From NCBI GenBank assembly GCA_020466095.1, contig CM035808.1:18579853-18643852 (forward strand): DNA of 64,000 nucleotides. Reading direction: 5' to 3'. Below, one piece after another: positions 48,315-59,734 of the stretch (position 1 is the stretch's first letter; the number at the start of each line of letters is the position of its first letter). This DNA comes from Chlorops oryzae. Lineage: Eukaryota; Arthropoda; Insecta; Diptera; Chloropidae. A model generated the notes under the pieces. That model was not told the DNA's origin. It ran no database searches and worked only from the letters and a program-made list of their open reading frames with translations. A program made the translations under genes and the position numbers.

Positions 48315-50912
48315 AACGTGATACACGCTGCATGTGGAAAGAAAAATAAGGTATCCATACACCTCTGTGGAGAATCGATTCGGTGACGTTTCATTAAGAT
48401 TCACACCTGGGAGTGTAAATGTTACTTCCTTGGCACCGTGTCCAGTGCGTTCATTAATTTTTCTTTAACAAATTGCGTAGCATCATTTACTTATGAATGA
48501 AATGTGCGTGTAAACGGAATGAATCTCATCGCCTCTTGCCTTCTTCGAGACGCGACGCGAAATGGCTGGCCGGCTGCATGGGTGTCGTGTCGTGTCGTTT
48601 CGTGCTTACACAGAGAAAAAAATCAACCAGAAAACTGGTTAAATCAAAAGGAAAAACATACAAAACGGCTTCAACAAGGAATATTTTTAATTTTAACAAT
48701 TTTTCTTGTTGAAAAAAATAAAGATTTTCCTTTTGAATCAACTATGTTTCAGGTTGAATTGAAATGATAATTTTCAAAAATGGATTTAAATTTAAATTGT
48801 TGAACCAACCACGGATATACTTGAAATGACAAGATACTTTTTAAAAAAATTCCAAAAAAAATACCTATACAAGAAGAAATGTCAAAAAAATTTAATAAAC
48901 GTTCAAAGCAAATGGCCATAGAGCACAGCACTCTGCTGAACATGACCCAAAAAATAGCCATCGGATGGACTTCATCCGATTTCGTCACTCCGTTTTGGTG
49001 ACTGCTTTCGCAATGCTTAAAAAGTTCTAAGATGAATACATATCTTATATGTCTTATTTTATAAAACAAATGAGAATTATACCGAACGTAAAGAAATGCA
49101 ATTAAACATATTTCCTTTTAAATCAACCAAAAATGTTTGTTGACTCAACAATTTTTCTTTTGAAATTTTTGTTCTGTTCGAAAATCAAAACGACTGTGAA
49201 TAACAATGCGCCCTTTTGAAAAAATCATGGTTACGTTCGCTCAGTGTACCGCGCAGCCGTACAATCGTGATGAGCAGCGAGTTAGTAGCTCGAAATGAGC
49301 TTAAATGAAATGTAAACACTTAAATACGATAAATTTCGGATTTTATGATGTGAAAATTGATTTGAAATGTTTCGCGCATTTCTCAAATCTTAATATTGCC
49401 TTTATTGCCATTATTTTCACTTTCTGCGATGTGCTGTGGTTGTTTTTGTTGTTGTTGAGAGAAATTTCTGTCTGTTTTTTTTTTTTTTTTTTGTCTTTTC
49501 TCATTCCCCACCAATATAAGCAACATCTTCCCAAGCCGCTTTTTCGAGGCAACTCGAGCACGTCGTCGTGCTTCGTCTTGCTCAAACATTCTTGGGCTTT
49601 CACATCTCTTTCGCATCGTTTTTCTCTCGCGATATTCACAAATCAATCACTTTAATTAGCATGTTCTGAATTTAAATATTGTTTTGCCGTTTAAGTGGGT
49701 TAATATTTTCATTTCAATTTCATTTGTTTTTGGTTTTCCTGTTTTTTCCTTTTCTTTTGGATGATGAGGACCTGCCACAATGTTGAAAATATTCATCAAG
49801 TTCGTGTCTTAAATCTTTTGTTTCAAAGTTCCCATCGTAGGAAATTTTGTTGTTATTTTTGATGGTTTGAAGTTAGAGAAAGAAAGATAAATATAACACG
49901 AATAGAAATGATTTTTTTTTTTTAGTTTTTATTTTGAGTCTGACAGCAGTCATGGAAATACTCACGTGTGCGCATGCTCGTAGACTGAACTGCTTAGCAG
50001 TCGCATAGAAACATAAGAAAAATAAGAAAGAATAAATGGGAGTAGTGAGTTTTGTTTGCGAACTGACCCAAAATGTTTATGAAACCTTTTATCACATTTC
50101 ACCTTAGAGCAGGAAAAAATTATTTGAATATACATAGTTGCTTCAACATCGTTGACCAACACGAAGATTTTTGGTATTTTAGCACATGCCGCACGACATG
50201 TGCTCAGCCCAAGTTTTTGTGACCTCGAGTCAAGAGTTATTAGAGCTCTTGTGGGTCGTAAGCTATGAGTAAACTTTTAATAAGATGCTTCGAAAATGAT
50301 TTCAACATGAATTAAATCAGGCAACTATGAAGAAAATGTAAGGAGTGGACTTTGATTTCTATCGAGATTTTGTTAAAAACATTACCAAATTATGTATCTA
50401 GAATTGTTTATTTGGTCAGAGAACTATTTGGGAAACTTTTAACATTAGACCGGAACTATTTAAAGACATTCTTTGCCCCCTTCTGTCACAAAATACTCTC
50501 TTCAAAGAATTTCTATGGTCAGTCATCGGTGTTTTCAACGTTTACGGGTTAAGAATTCGGTTTTTCTAGATATCTAATTAGCTTGGGAGGGTATACGGAC
50601 CTAGTAGTAATCATTATATTATCTCTGAAGTACTGAAAAATAATGTTACCAACCAAAAAATAACCGTAATGAATGAATGAACAAAAAGGGATTTATTCAC
50701 GAACATAAAGAGAGCGGATATGTGGAAGATTTGATTGCTTTAAAGAGGCTAGATTGAGGGGACCAATGTTGGGCCAATGATTATGCAAAATTCATCTGTT
50801 TGCCAATTATAATAAATTGCTTTATTCCATGAATGAATTTGATTATGAAGCACCTGAAAAGTCTCCAAATATGCCTTAATGATTTTAACCCTTTATCGCG
50901 TACGAACCCATA
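47470..50912. other. Intergenic upstream of the ZP gene
   Basis: (TG)n at 48284-48310, a T run at 49477-49492. 48608-49200 starts CACAGAGAAAAAAATCAACC and ends near CAAAACGACTGTG with repeated AAATCAACCA words, possibly another transposon. No gene recognised. Confidence 0.4.
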
Positions 50913-51044
50913 AAGTGTACTCTCTCTTAAGCGGACACCTTCGGGACCAAAAAATATGTCCGCTTAACAGAAAACTATTTGAGAAGAAAGAATATCCGAA
51001 AGGTGTCCGCTTAAGAGCAGTGTCCACAAGGAGAGAGTACACTG
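50913..51044. mobile_element. pogo/Tigger-like MITE, family 1 (copy 5)
   Basis: 132 bp, first base mutated (AAGTGTACTCTCTCTTAAGC), right end GAGAGAGTACACTG, TA-flanked. Only about 170 bp upstream of the putative first exon of the ZP gene. Confidence 0.8.
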
Positions 51045-51213
51045 TATAATTGTTTTTGAGGCCTTCGTAAAACCATTTCCTGGGGAAAAATTTTCACCCC
51101 ACTGATTTTAATATAGCACGCAGTAAAAGGTTAAAAATTGTTTTTATTCAAAACGATTGCAGCAATTCAATTCACTTTAAAAAATTTTATGCGATTTCTC
51201 ATTTTATTTTCAG

Positions 51214-51357
51214 GCTCAAAATCCACAAGGAATACAAAACCGCTCATCATATTTGTCAAACAAACTTCGAAAGACAACAAGAAGCAAGATCAAGTCAACG
51301 ACATCGTGAGGACTTCTCACAGACATTCATTGAAATATTCGTACAAAAAAAGGAATT
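51214..51357 (+). other. Probable 5' UTR part of the ZP-gene signal-peptide exon
   Basis: Preceded by a T-rich TTTTATTTTCAG acceptor-like site (51202-51213), so the exon carrying the start codon may itself be spliced to an upstream non-coding exon. It is open in one frame, but the conserved product starts at 51358. Promoter not located. Confidence 0.45.
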
Positions 51358-52223
51358 ATGCGGAAAATGAAGATCAAGAAGATTTGGCTGACAGTTGCGA
51401 TTTTCCTTTCACTTCAGGTGAGCGCATCAGAAACTCAAGCTACATAATCATTGACATTGAAAAGTTGTCTTTTTAAAAGAGAATCTGATGGAAATTAAAA
51501 AACAAAAAATAATTTCCCCAAAAAAATTCTTTCACCAAAAAACATTTCCCTCTTGACATTTGGCAATGGCGCTAAAAATTTTCTCAATACATGAAATTTC
51601 ACTTTCTGGACTCTTCGGAATGCCCAAAAAAAAAACGAATCCCTCCTAAAGCAAATCTTCGTCTATTTTCATCTAATACTCTTCAGTACTCTTCATCGAT
51701 ATTGCCCACACTCTACGTTGCGGTTTTTATGGCATTTGACCCCAGAGACCCAGAATTTGTTAACAATGAGCCAAGCCGAGCTAATGGCCAAAACAAAAAA
51801 AAAACAAATGTTTTTTCAATTTCCTTTTTACGATGGTTTCCCTTTTATCGCTGTCTGTGAGCATAAATTTTGATATTGAAATAAAAAAGAAAAAAAAATA
51901 TTTAAAATAAAATATAAAAAAATTAAGCACGGAAAACATTAGTAAACTCCTCGCGGCGCATCACGTTCTGAGACATCCTCCGCTTTTACTTTCACCAGTT
52001 TGGTTGTTTTTCTTCTTCTTTTTTCTTTTGCTGCAATTCCCACAGTTGTGCATCGCTCCAACTGAAGTTTGCCATTTCGATTTTGGCTTCGGCACATTAT
52101 CTGCCACACAATGCCATTATGTACAATGTAGACGCGTCTATTCATGTCTAATGCCGATGCAGGAAAATATGAACTGTTGCCAAAACGACTCGTAATGAGC
52201 AGGAGGGCGTTCGCCAGCAATCG

Positions 52224-52256
<33 letters not shown>

Positions 52257-55200
52257 GTTCAATATAAAATTGCCTACTTGATGGAATGCGGCAGGGGAAT
52301 ATACAGTGTGCTCTCGCTTAAGCGGACGACGACTACGGGACCGAAAAATATGTCCGCTTAAGAGGAGTGTCCGCAAGGAGAGAGTACACTGTATTTATCT
52401 TTTATGGGTCATCCATAATTATTTACAGGATGCACCTGACTATTTTTGCTTATATTAATAAATTGGCATATTTCAATGGTGATTTATTTCTTTATTTTCT
52501 CATTTGATTTTGATTTATTTGTGATTTCAATATTATTCAGATTCATGAGGCAAAATTCTTATCTTACTTTTTTGACCGAATTTAAGCGCAGAAGAGAAAT
52601 TTTCAATTTTTATTTATTTATTTTTTCCGCATTGAAACCACGCAGGGCCGAGGCTCGAATTGATTTGGTTCCCACAATCGTAACGAAGCGTGCTATTCAA
52701 TTCCGGTCCAGGTCTCAGCGATTCGTGCGTATTCTTAAAGCCAGCGCCTTCAGATGCGCGTGCGCGCACATCTCGCGGATATTCGTGGATGCGTGCACTT
52801 TTTCCTTTCTTCTTTTCTTCGAATGCAAAGCAACTTGCAACAATTTTAATTAACTGTATTTAAAGAAGATAAAGGAAAAAAGGAAAGAAAAAACAGATTT
52901 CCGCGAATCCGAGATGCCGCGAAGCGCCAAAAGAATTTCAACGAAATCGATTCAAAAACAAGTAAACGAAAAGAAAAAAATTAAAATTAAATAAAAAGCG
53001 AATCGCAAGTGCGTAGACACCGCAAGCATCTTCCGTAGCATATCCGTAGCAGCCGTCGGACGACATTCAGGCGGCCGCGAAATATTTTTTCGCAGGCGAA
53101 GCACGCATTAAATGGGGCAACAACTTTTTCAAGATTCGATATTATGCATTGGTGTCGTGTGATCGGCATCGCTTTCGATGGACTCGATCGGATGTCTTTT
53201 TATTTTCCTTTTTAAGTTTTTTTTTGTTTTTTTTTTATTGCTATCGAAAACGAGGCGCATGCGCAGCCGCAGCCGCAGCCGCATATGGCAACAGGAACCA
53301 ACGAACAACGAAGAGCGACAACAGCATTGACCGCCGAATGGCAATCACTTTGGCGCATTTAGCATATAAATTTGGCATTTTAGAATTGCATCTCGTGGAC
53401 CTGTTTGTATTTTTGGGGGCAAGCCCACCTTATTATTTTTTTTTTTTTCACTTTTTAGCGCTGAGCGAACGTTTAGCATGGCAAAAATCCCGCATCGCAA
53501 TGCATCGTTTGATTTCATTTTGATGTTGTTGTTTGTGCGGATGCCAAAATCGGGCTGCATAGCATGGTGCATTCTCGCATTTTAAATGGCGACTTAAATG
53601 AGAATTTTAATTTACGAATCGCACACTGAGACGAAGGCCGAGACTGCGCATGCGTCCGTCTCTGGATTGATGATATGTATTTTCGATATCAGTTGATTAT
53701 GTTGTTGGAGAAAGTTGTTTATATTTCGCCACTTTTGGATCGGTGCACTCACACACACACACACACACACACACATAAGCACACACACACAAAAGCACAC
53801 TTGTAAGCATAGAATGTAAGTAGACCCATCTTGTCTGGCAATCAACTGTCGGAATGGCTGGCTGAGTGACTGACTGACTAGCCGACCGGTGGATAATGCT
53901 ATGGTAGCATCTTGTTGTATTGCATGTTGGCATCTTTAATGGGACAACGATGCCAATGCGCTGAGGATGCGCTGGAGCCTTTTTCTTTTCGTATTTTTTT
54001 TTTTTTTTTTTTTTTTAAGTGAGAAAGTCAAAATGGTAACTGCCTACATAGCTTTTCAACACCTTAGCTAAACATGCGATCAAGGACTTGATTGTCAGAT
54101 CGAAAGTGTGCCCAATATTTGAGAATGAAATTAGGCCAGACGATGTGCTTTCGGTTCGGATCGGATTAGGGATGTTCGTGTATTTTTGGTTGTGCTTTGA
54201 ATGCTTTGAGAAACTTTTGATCTTTGAGCTGATATTTGATGAAGCCACTGAAGGGCTTTGTAAAGAAATAAAGGAAATAATTATTTCCACTTTTCCCCGG
54301 GACATCTAAATGAACTTTTCTTATGGACTTTGGACATCTTAACATGAAAAAATATTTAAAAATTTATTTATATGTAGTAACGTTTTTATATTAGGGGTAT
54401 TAACAAAGGCGTGTTAACGTTGGAAAGTCGGAAAATTGCGACTTCTTAAAAAAATTTTCAACTTTTTTTGTATCTTGTACAACTTTTTAAGCAGTTAAAA
54501 TTTTCGGATTTTCCGACTTTCCTATTTTCCGACGCCATTGTGAATACCCCAATTGATTTTTGAAACAACAATTATTTTAAGGGCGTTTAAGGATGATGTA
54601 TTGCAGAACTCGGCATTGCATTATCCGATTAGAATTATAAGTGAGGAAATAGGGCCAATGTAAGTGCAGTCGTAACTCTCTATAATAAAATATATAAAAA
54701 AGGGACTGGAAATAAATTCGTTACAGAGAGAATTCATTATAAGATGAAAAAGAGGCACAACAAATGTAGCGAAAAAGCCTTCAGAAGATTCACTATAGAA
54801 AGAAAATTATAAATTTGCCATTTACCAATAGATTTTGAAAAATAATGTTTCTTTTTGTTGGGTAAACCAACTTGAAGGATCTTGTTGCAGTCTTAGGAAA
54901 GATTCATTCGAAAGTTCGCACAAAAGGGACCTCTTTCTATGCAGCAAAATTCCCCGAATATATGTAAGAACCATCAAGCATGTCCTTATGAGCGATACCG
55001 CCTTGTATCCAAATGAAATCCATAGCTTGAAGGACCACAATGGCAAATATCCGAGGAGGTTCTGCCCTTTTTAATTCCCTTTCTCAATTCCTTTTTGTTC
55101 AATGAAATCAAGAGCATTTCTAAAATCTGAATTATGACAAACTTTCTTTATAAAAAGACTTAGGTTAGGTTAGATGGGCCGCCCCTAGGGTGCATTTAGA

Positions 55201-58176
55201 CCTGGCAGGTCCATTGTGATACCCTATCTCTTCTCAAGATATATATAATGTATAACGTAATATGGACATCTATTTTTTGAAAAATCGTTAATTGCTTTCA
55301 ATGAAGCTAGATATATTCAACGGGTCGATAAGACCAATTTCCGAAAGTGAGTTGAGAAAATGACTCCCTAAAAATATAATATAAAAAGACTTGCTATGAA
55401 TATAATTTGGTCACAAAAAAAAAATATAAAAAAAAACCATAAAAAAGCATGATTTTAAAGAAGAGTCCTCAATAACTGTGTGCGCTTAAAGCTTCACAGT
55501 AATCTTTTAAGATTTATGTTGCTATTTTCTTTTTGGCCATAAAAATCGATGTTTTTCCTACTTGCCCAAGCTCGATTGTGGCGCTTTCCTTCGGTGTTAG
55601 CCGAGCAAGCAGGCAGCAAAAGAGAGGTGTCGAGATGCAGTACACGATGATGGATAGCTGTCCGGCATCAATAACCATTGAAGTTGTCAACTTGTCGAGA
55701 CGTTTTTCTTTCCGCGGCACAGCGAAGTAAATTGTCGCCAATCGCCAATCGCCGATCGCCAATAAAGTAAAAGAAAATTGTCATCGATCAGCAGCGTTGG
55801 AAATGTGTCACTTGCTTTCTAACGCCCATTCCAATGATTCCGATTTCGATGTTGCGATCAACAAGAAAAGCCATATTTTTTAGCCTTGAACTCAATCGTA
55901 GCGGACTTGGCCTTTTATGAGTGCAATTTATGACTTGTTTACGGTAAAAAAAAAAAAAAAAAATTAAAACGGTGGAAAAAAGCGAAATTGGCTCACTTTA
56001 TTCCTTCTCCCCTCGCTCTCTACCTCTCACTCTGCCTGCGTGCGTGCGTGCGTGTGTGTGTATCGTTTTTTTCTTGCCTCACCCGACTTGAACAACATGC
56101 CACTTATGGCCTTATGCAATTGGAGCTTTGCAGTCGACTCGAAGATCACAATGAATCATTTGATCGACTCGCATCCGCATCTGTCAACTGAAGCAACAAC
56201 AACAGTTTAAACGTGTAAAGAGGTCTTTCAAAATTATTTCATTGCAATTCTGTTTGTTTTTTTTTTTTTTTTGTCTTCCGACACTCAGATTGCTTTGGCC
56301 GATGAAGTTGAAGTGGTAAAGGCAGTAGCTGGCAAAGAGGAAGTCTCGGAGAGTGATAACGAAGTCGATCAAATGGCATTGGAATCAGAGCAAAACTCAC
56401 AGCAACAACAACAACAGCAGCAGCAACAACAACAACCAACAACTGCAGCAACAGCAACAACAACAGCAACAACAATCACAGAAGGTGCTCTTTCAGCATA
56501 ATATGCCACAGCCACAACCGGGACCAGGACCTGCCCGTAGTATGCTTCGAGCTCTATCCAAAAAAAAAAAATGTCAAAATATTTTCGATTAATCAATTTC
56601 CATTGCAGGCAATCATCAGAGCATACCCTTAAGTCTCGGACAACCATTTGGGCCACCACCACCACCAGCGCAGCTGGCCTATCAAGGACCGCCGCCACCA
56701 CCGCCACAACAGCGACCACCGCCGCCACCACCACTGACACCGCAAGTTCATGCGCCTCAAGTGCTGCCCGACTTGAGCATCGGGGCTTCGAGCACCAACG
56801 AAATCTGGGCCTCGCCCGTTCAAGACATGCCCAAGATAATGTCGCTCGACGTGAAATGCGAGAAGAATGGCATGAAGGTTTTCGTACAGTTCGATAAGCC
56901 CTTCTATGGCATCGTCTTCTCGAAGGGTCACTACAGCAATATGAATTGCGTTCATCTGCCGTCCGGCCTGGGACGGACGTCGGCAACTTTTGACATCGGA
57001 CTACACGAATGCGGAACGGCTGGCAATACGGAGAACGGCCTATACGGCTATGGGCACGAGTCCGGTTCGGGAACATACTTCGAGAATATCATCGTCATAC
57101 AATACGATCCACAAGTACAGGAAGTCTGGGATCAAGCTAGAAAATTACGCTGCACCTGGCACGATCAATACGAGAAGAGCGTAACGTTCCGTCCATTCCC
57201 CGTCGATATGTTGGATGTGGTCCGTGCCGATTTTGCCGGCGATAACGTCGGCTGTTGGATGCAAATTCAAGTTGGCAAAGGCCCTTGGGCATCGGAAGTT
57301 TCCGGTCTGGTTAAAATCGGACAGACAATGACAATGGTACTGGCCATCAAGGACGATGACTCGAAATTCGATATGCTGGTGAGGAATTGCGTTGCACACG
57401 ATGGCAAACGTGCACCGATTCAATTGGTCGATCAACGTGGCTGTGTAACGCGACCGAAGCTGATGTCTCGCTTTACGAAGATTAAGAATTTCGGCGCTTC
57501 GGCTTCGGTATTATCGTATGCACATTTCCAGGCGTTTAAATTCCCCGACTCGATGGAAGTGCATTTCCAATGCACCATACAGATCTGTCGCTATCAGTGC
57601 CCGGATCAATGTTCCGATCCGAATTTACAAGAGGTACATCATCTGCAAGTTGGGCCCGAGTCACAGTATGGTCCACCGCCGCCGCAATTACATCTGGACG
57701 CCTATCATGTGGCCAACACGATCGCGAAGCGAAGGGACGAGCGGCGAGTACAGCGTCGGGCGCGTGCCGTCGATCCCGAGCAGGAAGTCGGTCTAAATCG
57801 TATCATCAAGGTCGTCTCGTCGGGTGATCTGACATTCGCCATCAACGATGTTAACAATGGCAATGCAACAGCGGCGTCGGAGGCGGCACCACAAACGATG
57901 GTATTTCCGGCACGTGAAGAAGGCTTGATTTGCATGACGACGCCGGGCTTTGCGATAACTTTGATCATTTTGCTTGGCATACTCGTTACATCGTGCATAA
58001 TATCCGCGGTCCTCTATGTCCGCCTGAGACCCTTCGCATCGATTACTAAAAAGGAACATGCTGTCGCTTTTACTAATCCTCAACTTGCCGGAACCTTACC
58101 CATTATCCAGATATCTGCGCCGCCGCCACCGCCGCCCGGCAAGGGAACGCTTCCGAAGAATCGGTCTCTGTCATGA
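51358..58176 (+). CDS. ZP-domain transmembrane protein, miniature/dusky family, with a frameshift
   Basis: CDS join(51358..51417,56289..56536,56609..58176). Exon 1 gives MRKMKIKKIWLTVAIFLSLQ and exon 2 continues IALA|DEVEV, so the signal peptide spans a 4.87-kb intron. Exon 2 has a Gln tract, then needs one base removed (CC at 56436-56437) to enter the frame used downstream. The exon 2/3 intron is 72 bp. Exon 3 has a Pro-rich linker, ZP domain (about residues 186-437, Cys-rich, VKCEKNGMKVFVQF to CRYQCPDQCSD), a furin-like site RRDERRVQRRAR (about 478-488), one membrane helix (about 549-574) and a Pro-rich tail. About 624 residues if the frameshift is corrected. Family members shape the apical extracellular matrix and wing/bristle cuticle. 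Miniature, dusky and dusky-like cannot be told apart here. Confidence 0.88.
52304..52391. mobile_element. pogo/Tigger-like MITE, family 1 (copy 6, short)
   Basis: 88 bp, CAGTGTGCTCTCGCTTAAGC to GAGAGAGTACACTG, TA-flanked (52302-52303, 52392-52393). The shortest derivative: only the two ends and one internal repeat pair remain. Confidence 0.8.
54394..54550. mobile_element. MITE with GGGGTATT ends
   Basis: 157 bp. The left end GGGGTATTAACAAAGGCGT and right end (inverted) GGGGTATTCACAATGGCGT are paired, with inner repeats GGAAAGTCGGAAAAT on both arms. Target duplication not clear; superfamily not assigned (PIF/Harbinger possible). Confidence 0.65.
54667..54812. mobile_element. pogo/Tigger-like MITE, family 2 (decayed copy)
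   Basis: Starts CAGTCGTAACTCTCTATAAT and shares AGAAGATTCACTATAGA and GAATTCATTATAA with the copy at 2752-2914. The right end is lost. Confidence 0.5.
55158..55240 (-). repeat. SINE 3' end with TTAGGTTAGGTT tail
   Basis: TTAGGTTAGGTTAG followed by CCATTGTGATACCCTAT, the same pairing of tail and body as at 26030-26120. 3' end of the tRNA-headed SINE family in minus orientation. Confidence 0.5.
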
Positions 58177-59600
58177 AGCAATAGTATTGAACGATGTTAG
58201 ATCATAGACGTGGTGCTTATGCTCCCGCTCCCTGCGATTTTAATCGAACTGTCATCGTAAAGCCAATTTTAGTCTTCTTCACCCTCGGGACTGGACGAGC
58301 GAATCAATGAATTCATTCGCTGCTCTCAAGAACCGTCTATAACGATTGACCTGACCCGAGAGCGTGTATCTTACCTTTATCGCTTACCATCAATTCTAGT
58401 TTTAATTCGAAAGACTGTCGAATCGAAGACAGCAAATCAGCTAGTTTAATTCTATATGTACATCTAAGAGCTCATCCACAATTGCGCTAACTGTCCGGAA
58501 ACTTCTTAGGATCGACTGGGCTCTCCGCTGGTAGATGGAAGTCCGTAGTTCTTTTATGAATTTAATTTAGGTTATTTATTTGTGTAGTTCCGTGTGCTGA
58601 GGCCATATACGAAACAGTTGAAGCTTTTTTGTTTTTGCATTTTCTATGGCCAAAACAAAAAAAAGAAAAACTATGGGCAAATAACTATGGACTTCAAGGG
58701 AACCATCTGGACGAATCGAAAAATTCGTTCAATTTATAAGTGGAAGCTGCGGAATATATTTGAGATTTGAGAAAATCCATATTTTTTGTTTGTTTTTGTT
58801 TTAACTTAGGACAGCGAGTGAAATGCTCAAATTCAAAGATTTATGAACGCCATTTACCTCTTTACGACGCTATACTTAATACTTATATTAATCTAATTGC
58901 TGTTAATTGATTTTAACCTTTTTGATTTTGAATTTTCGAATTCTGTCTTCAGATAAATAATTTGATGAGAAAAGCGACATTAATGAAATATTAAAAATAT
59001 AAAACCTACATAAATCTAGGAGAAAAAAAAAATACTTTAAAAATATTTAAAAAATTATATTTGAATCAAACTGACATGTCCAGTGCCACTTGACGATTGA
59101 TTTTTTCTATTATTTAACTTATTTATTTATTTATTTATTAGTTTATTTATTTAATTTATTGATTATTTATTTATTGTCTGATCAGTTGATTTATTAATTT
59201 AATATTTATTTTTTTAATTCATTTGCCTTTGAATCGTTTGCATTGCTTTTATTTTTGCAGAGTATCATAAGCTTCTCCAGTAATTTTAGATTGCTATTCA
59301 CTTCATTTAGTCAATATTTAATTAATTTAAGCTCGCTTTCAGTAATTTAAGAATTTTTTATTTATTTTATTTATTATTCACATGTAGTAAATTAATTCAT
59401 TACTTTAGTAATTGCGTAGCTTTCTCTTGAAATAGTTTCTTGACTGAAATCCATAGATCAACATTATCTGACAAAATAAAAAAATAAAAATAAAACACTT
59501 TAAATAAAATATATAATTTAAAGGCTTTTGCAACCGATTGTACAATTGATGAAAATGTCGAATATTGTTATTTATATTTCAATAAAACTGTACACAAATC
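58177..59600 (+). other. 3' UTR of the ZP gene
   Basis: No ORF. 59098-59215 holds a dense run of ATTTATTTATTTATT (overlapping AUUUA pentamers in the mRNA), which can act as an AU-rich instability element. AATAAA signals at about 59464-59500 and 59580 could end the transcript. Confidence 0.55.
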
Positions 59601-59734
59601 TTCAAACAGAATGCAGATAATTCGGGCTTATATCTTATTTCAAAGAATAAACAGCTCAAATAAACCAACAACAAGCAGGATATTCTATCAACCAAACTAT
59701 CCAAAATATTTATCTCTTTATCACTTTCTTTTCC

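Larger units (their letters stand above)
51418..56288 (+). other. ZP gene intron 1
   Basis: Donor GTGAGC at 51418, acceptor ACACTCAG at 56281-56288 after a T run. It carries MITEs (52304-52391, 54394-54550, 54667-54812), a SINE tail (55158-55240), (GA)n at 52225-52254, (AC)n at 53749-53774, and T/A runs (53998-54016, 55946-55962). No other exon recognised. Confidence 0.7.

Noticed and set aside
48608..49200. Possible transposon starting CACAGAGAAAAAAATCAACC
   Set aside because: Repeated AAATCAACCA words at both sides, but no convincing paired ends or target duplication; kept only as a remark.
56369..57076. 235-codon minus-strand ORF opposite the ZP exons
   Set aside because: Antisense shadow of CAG and CCG repeats in real coding sequence; no family resemblance.
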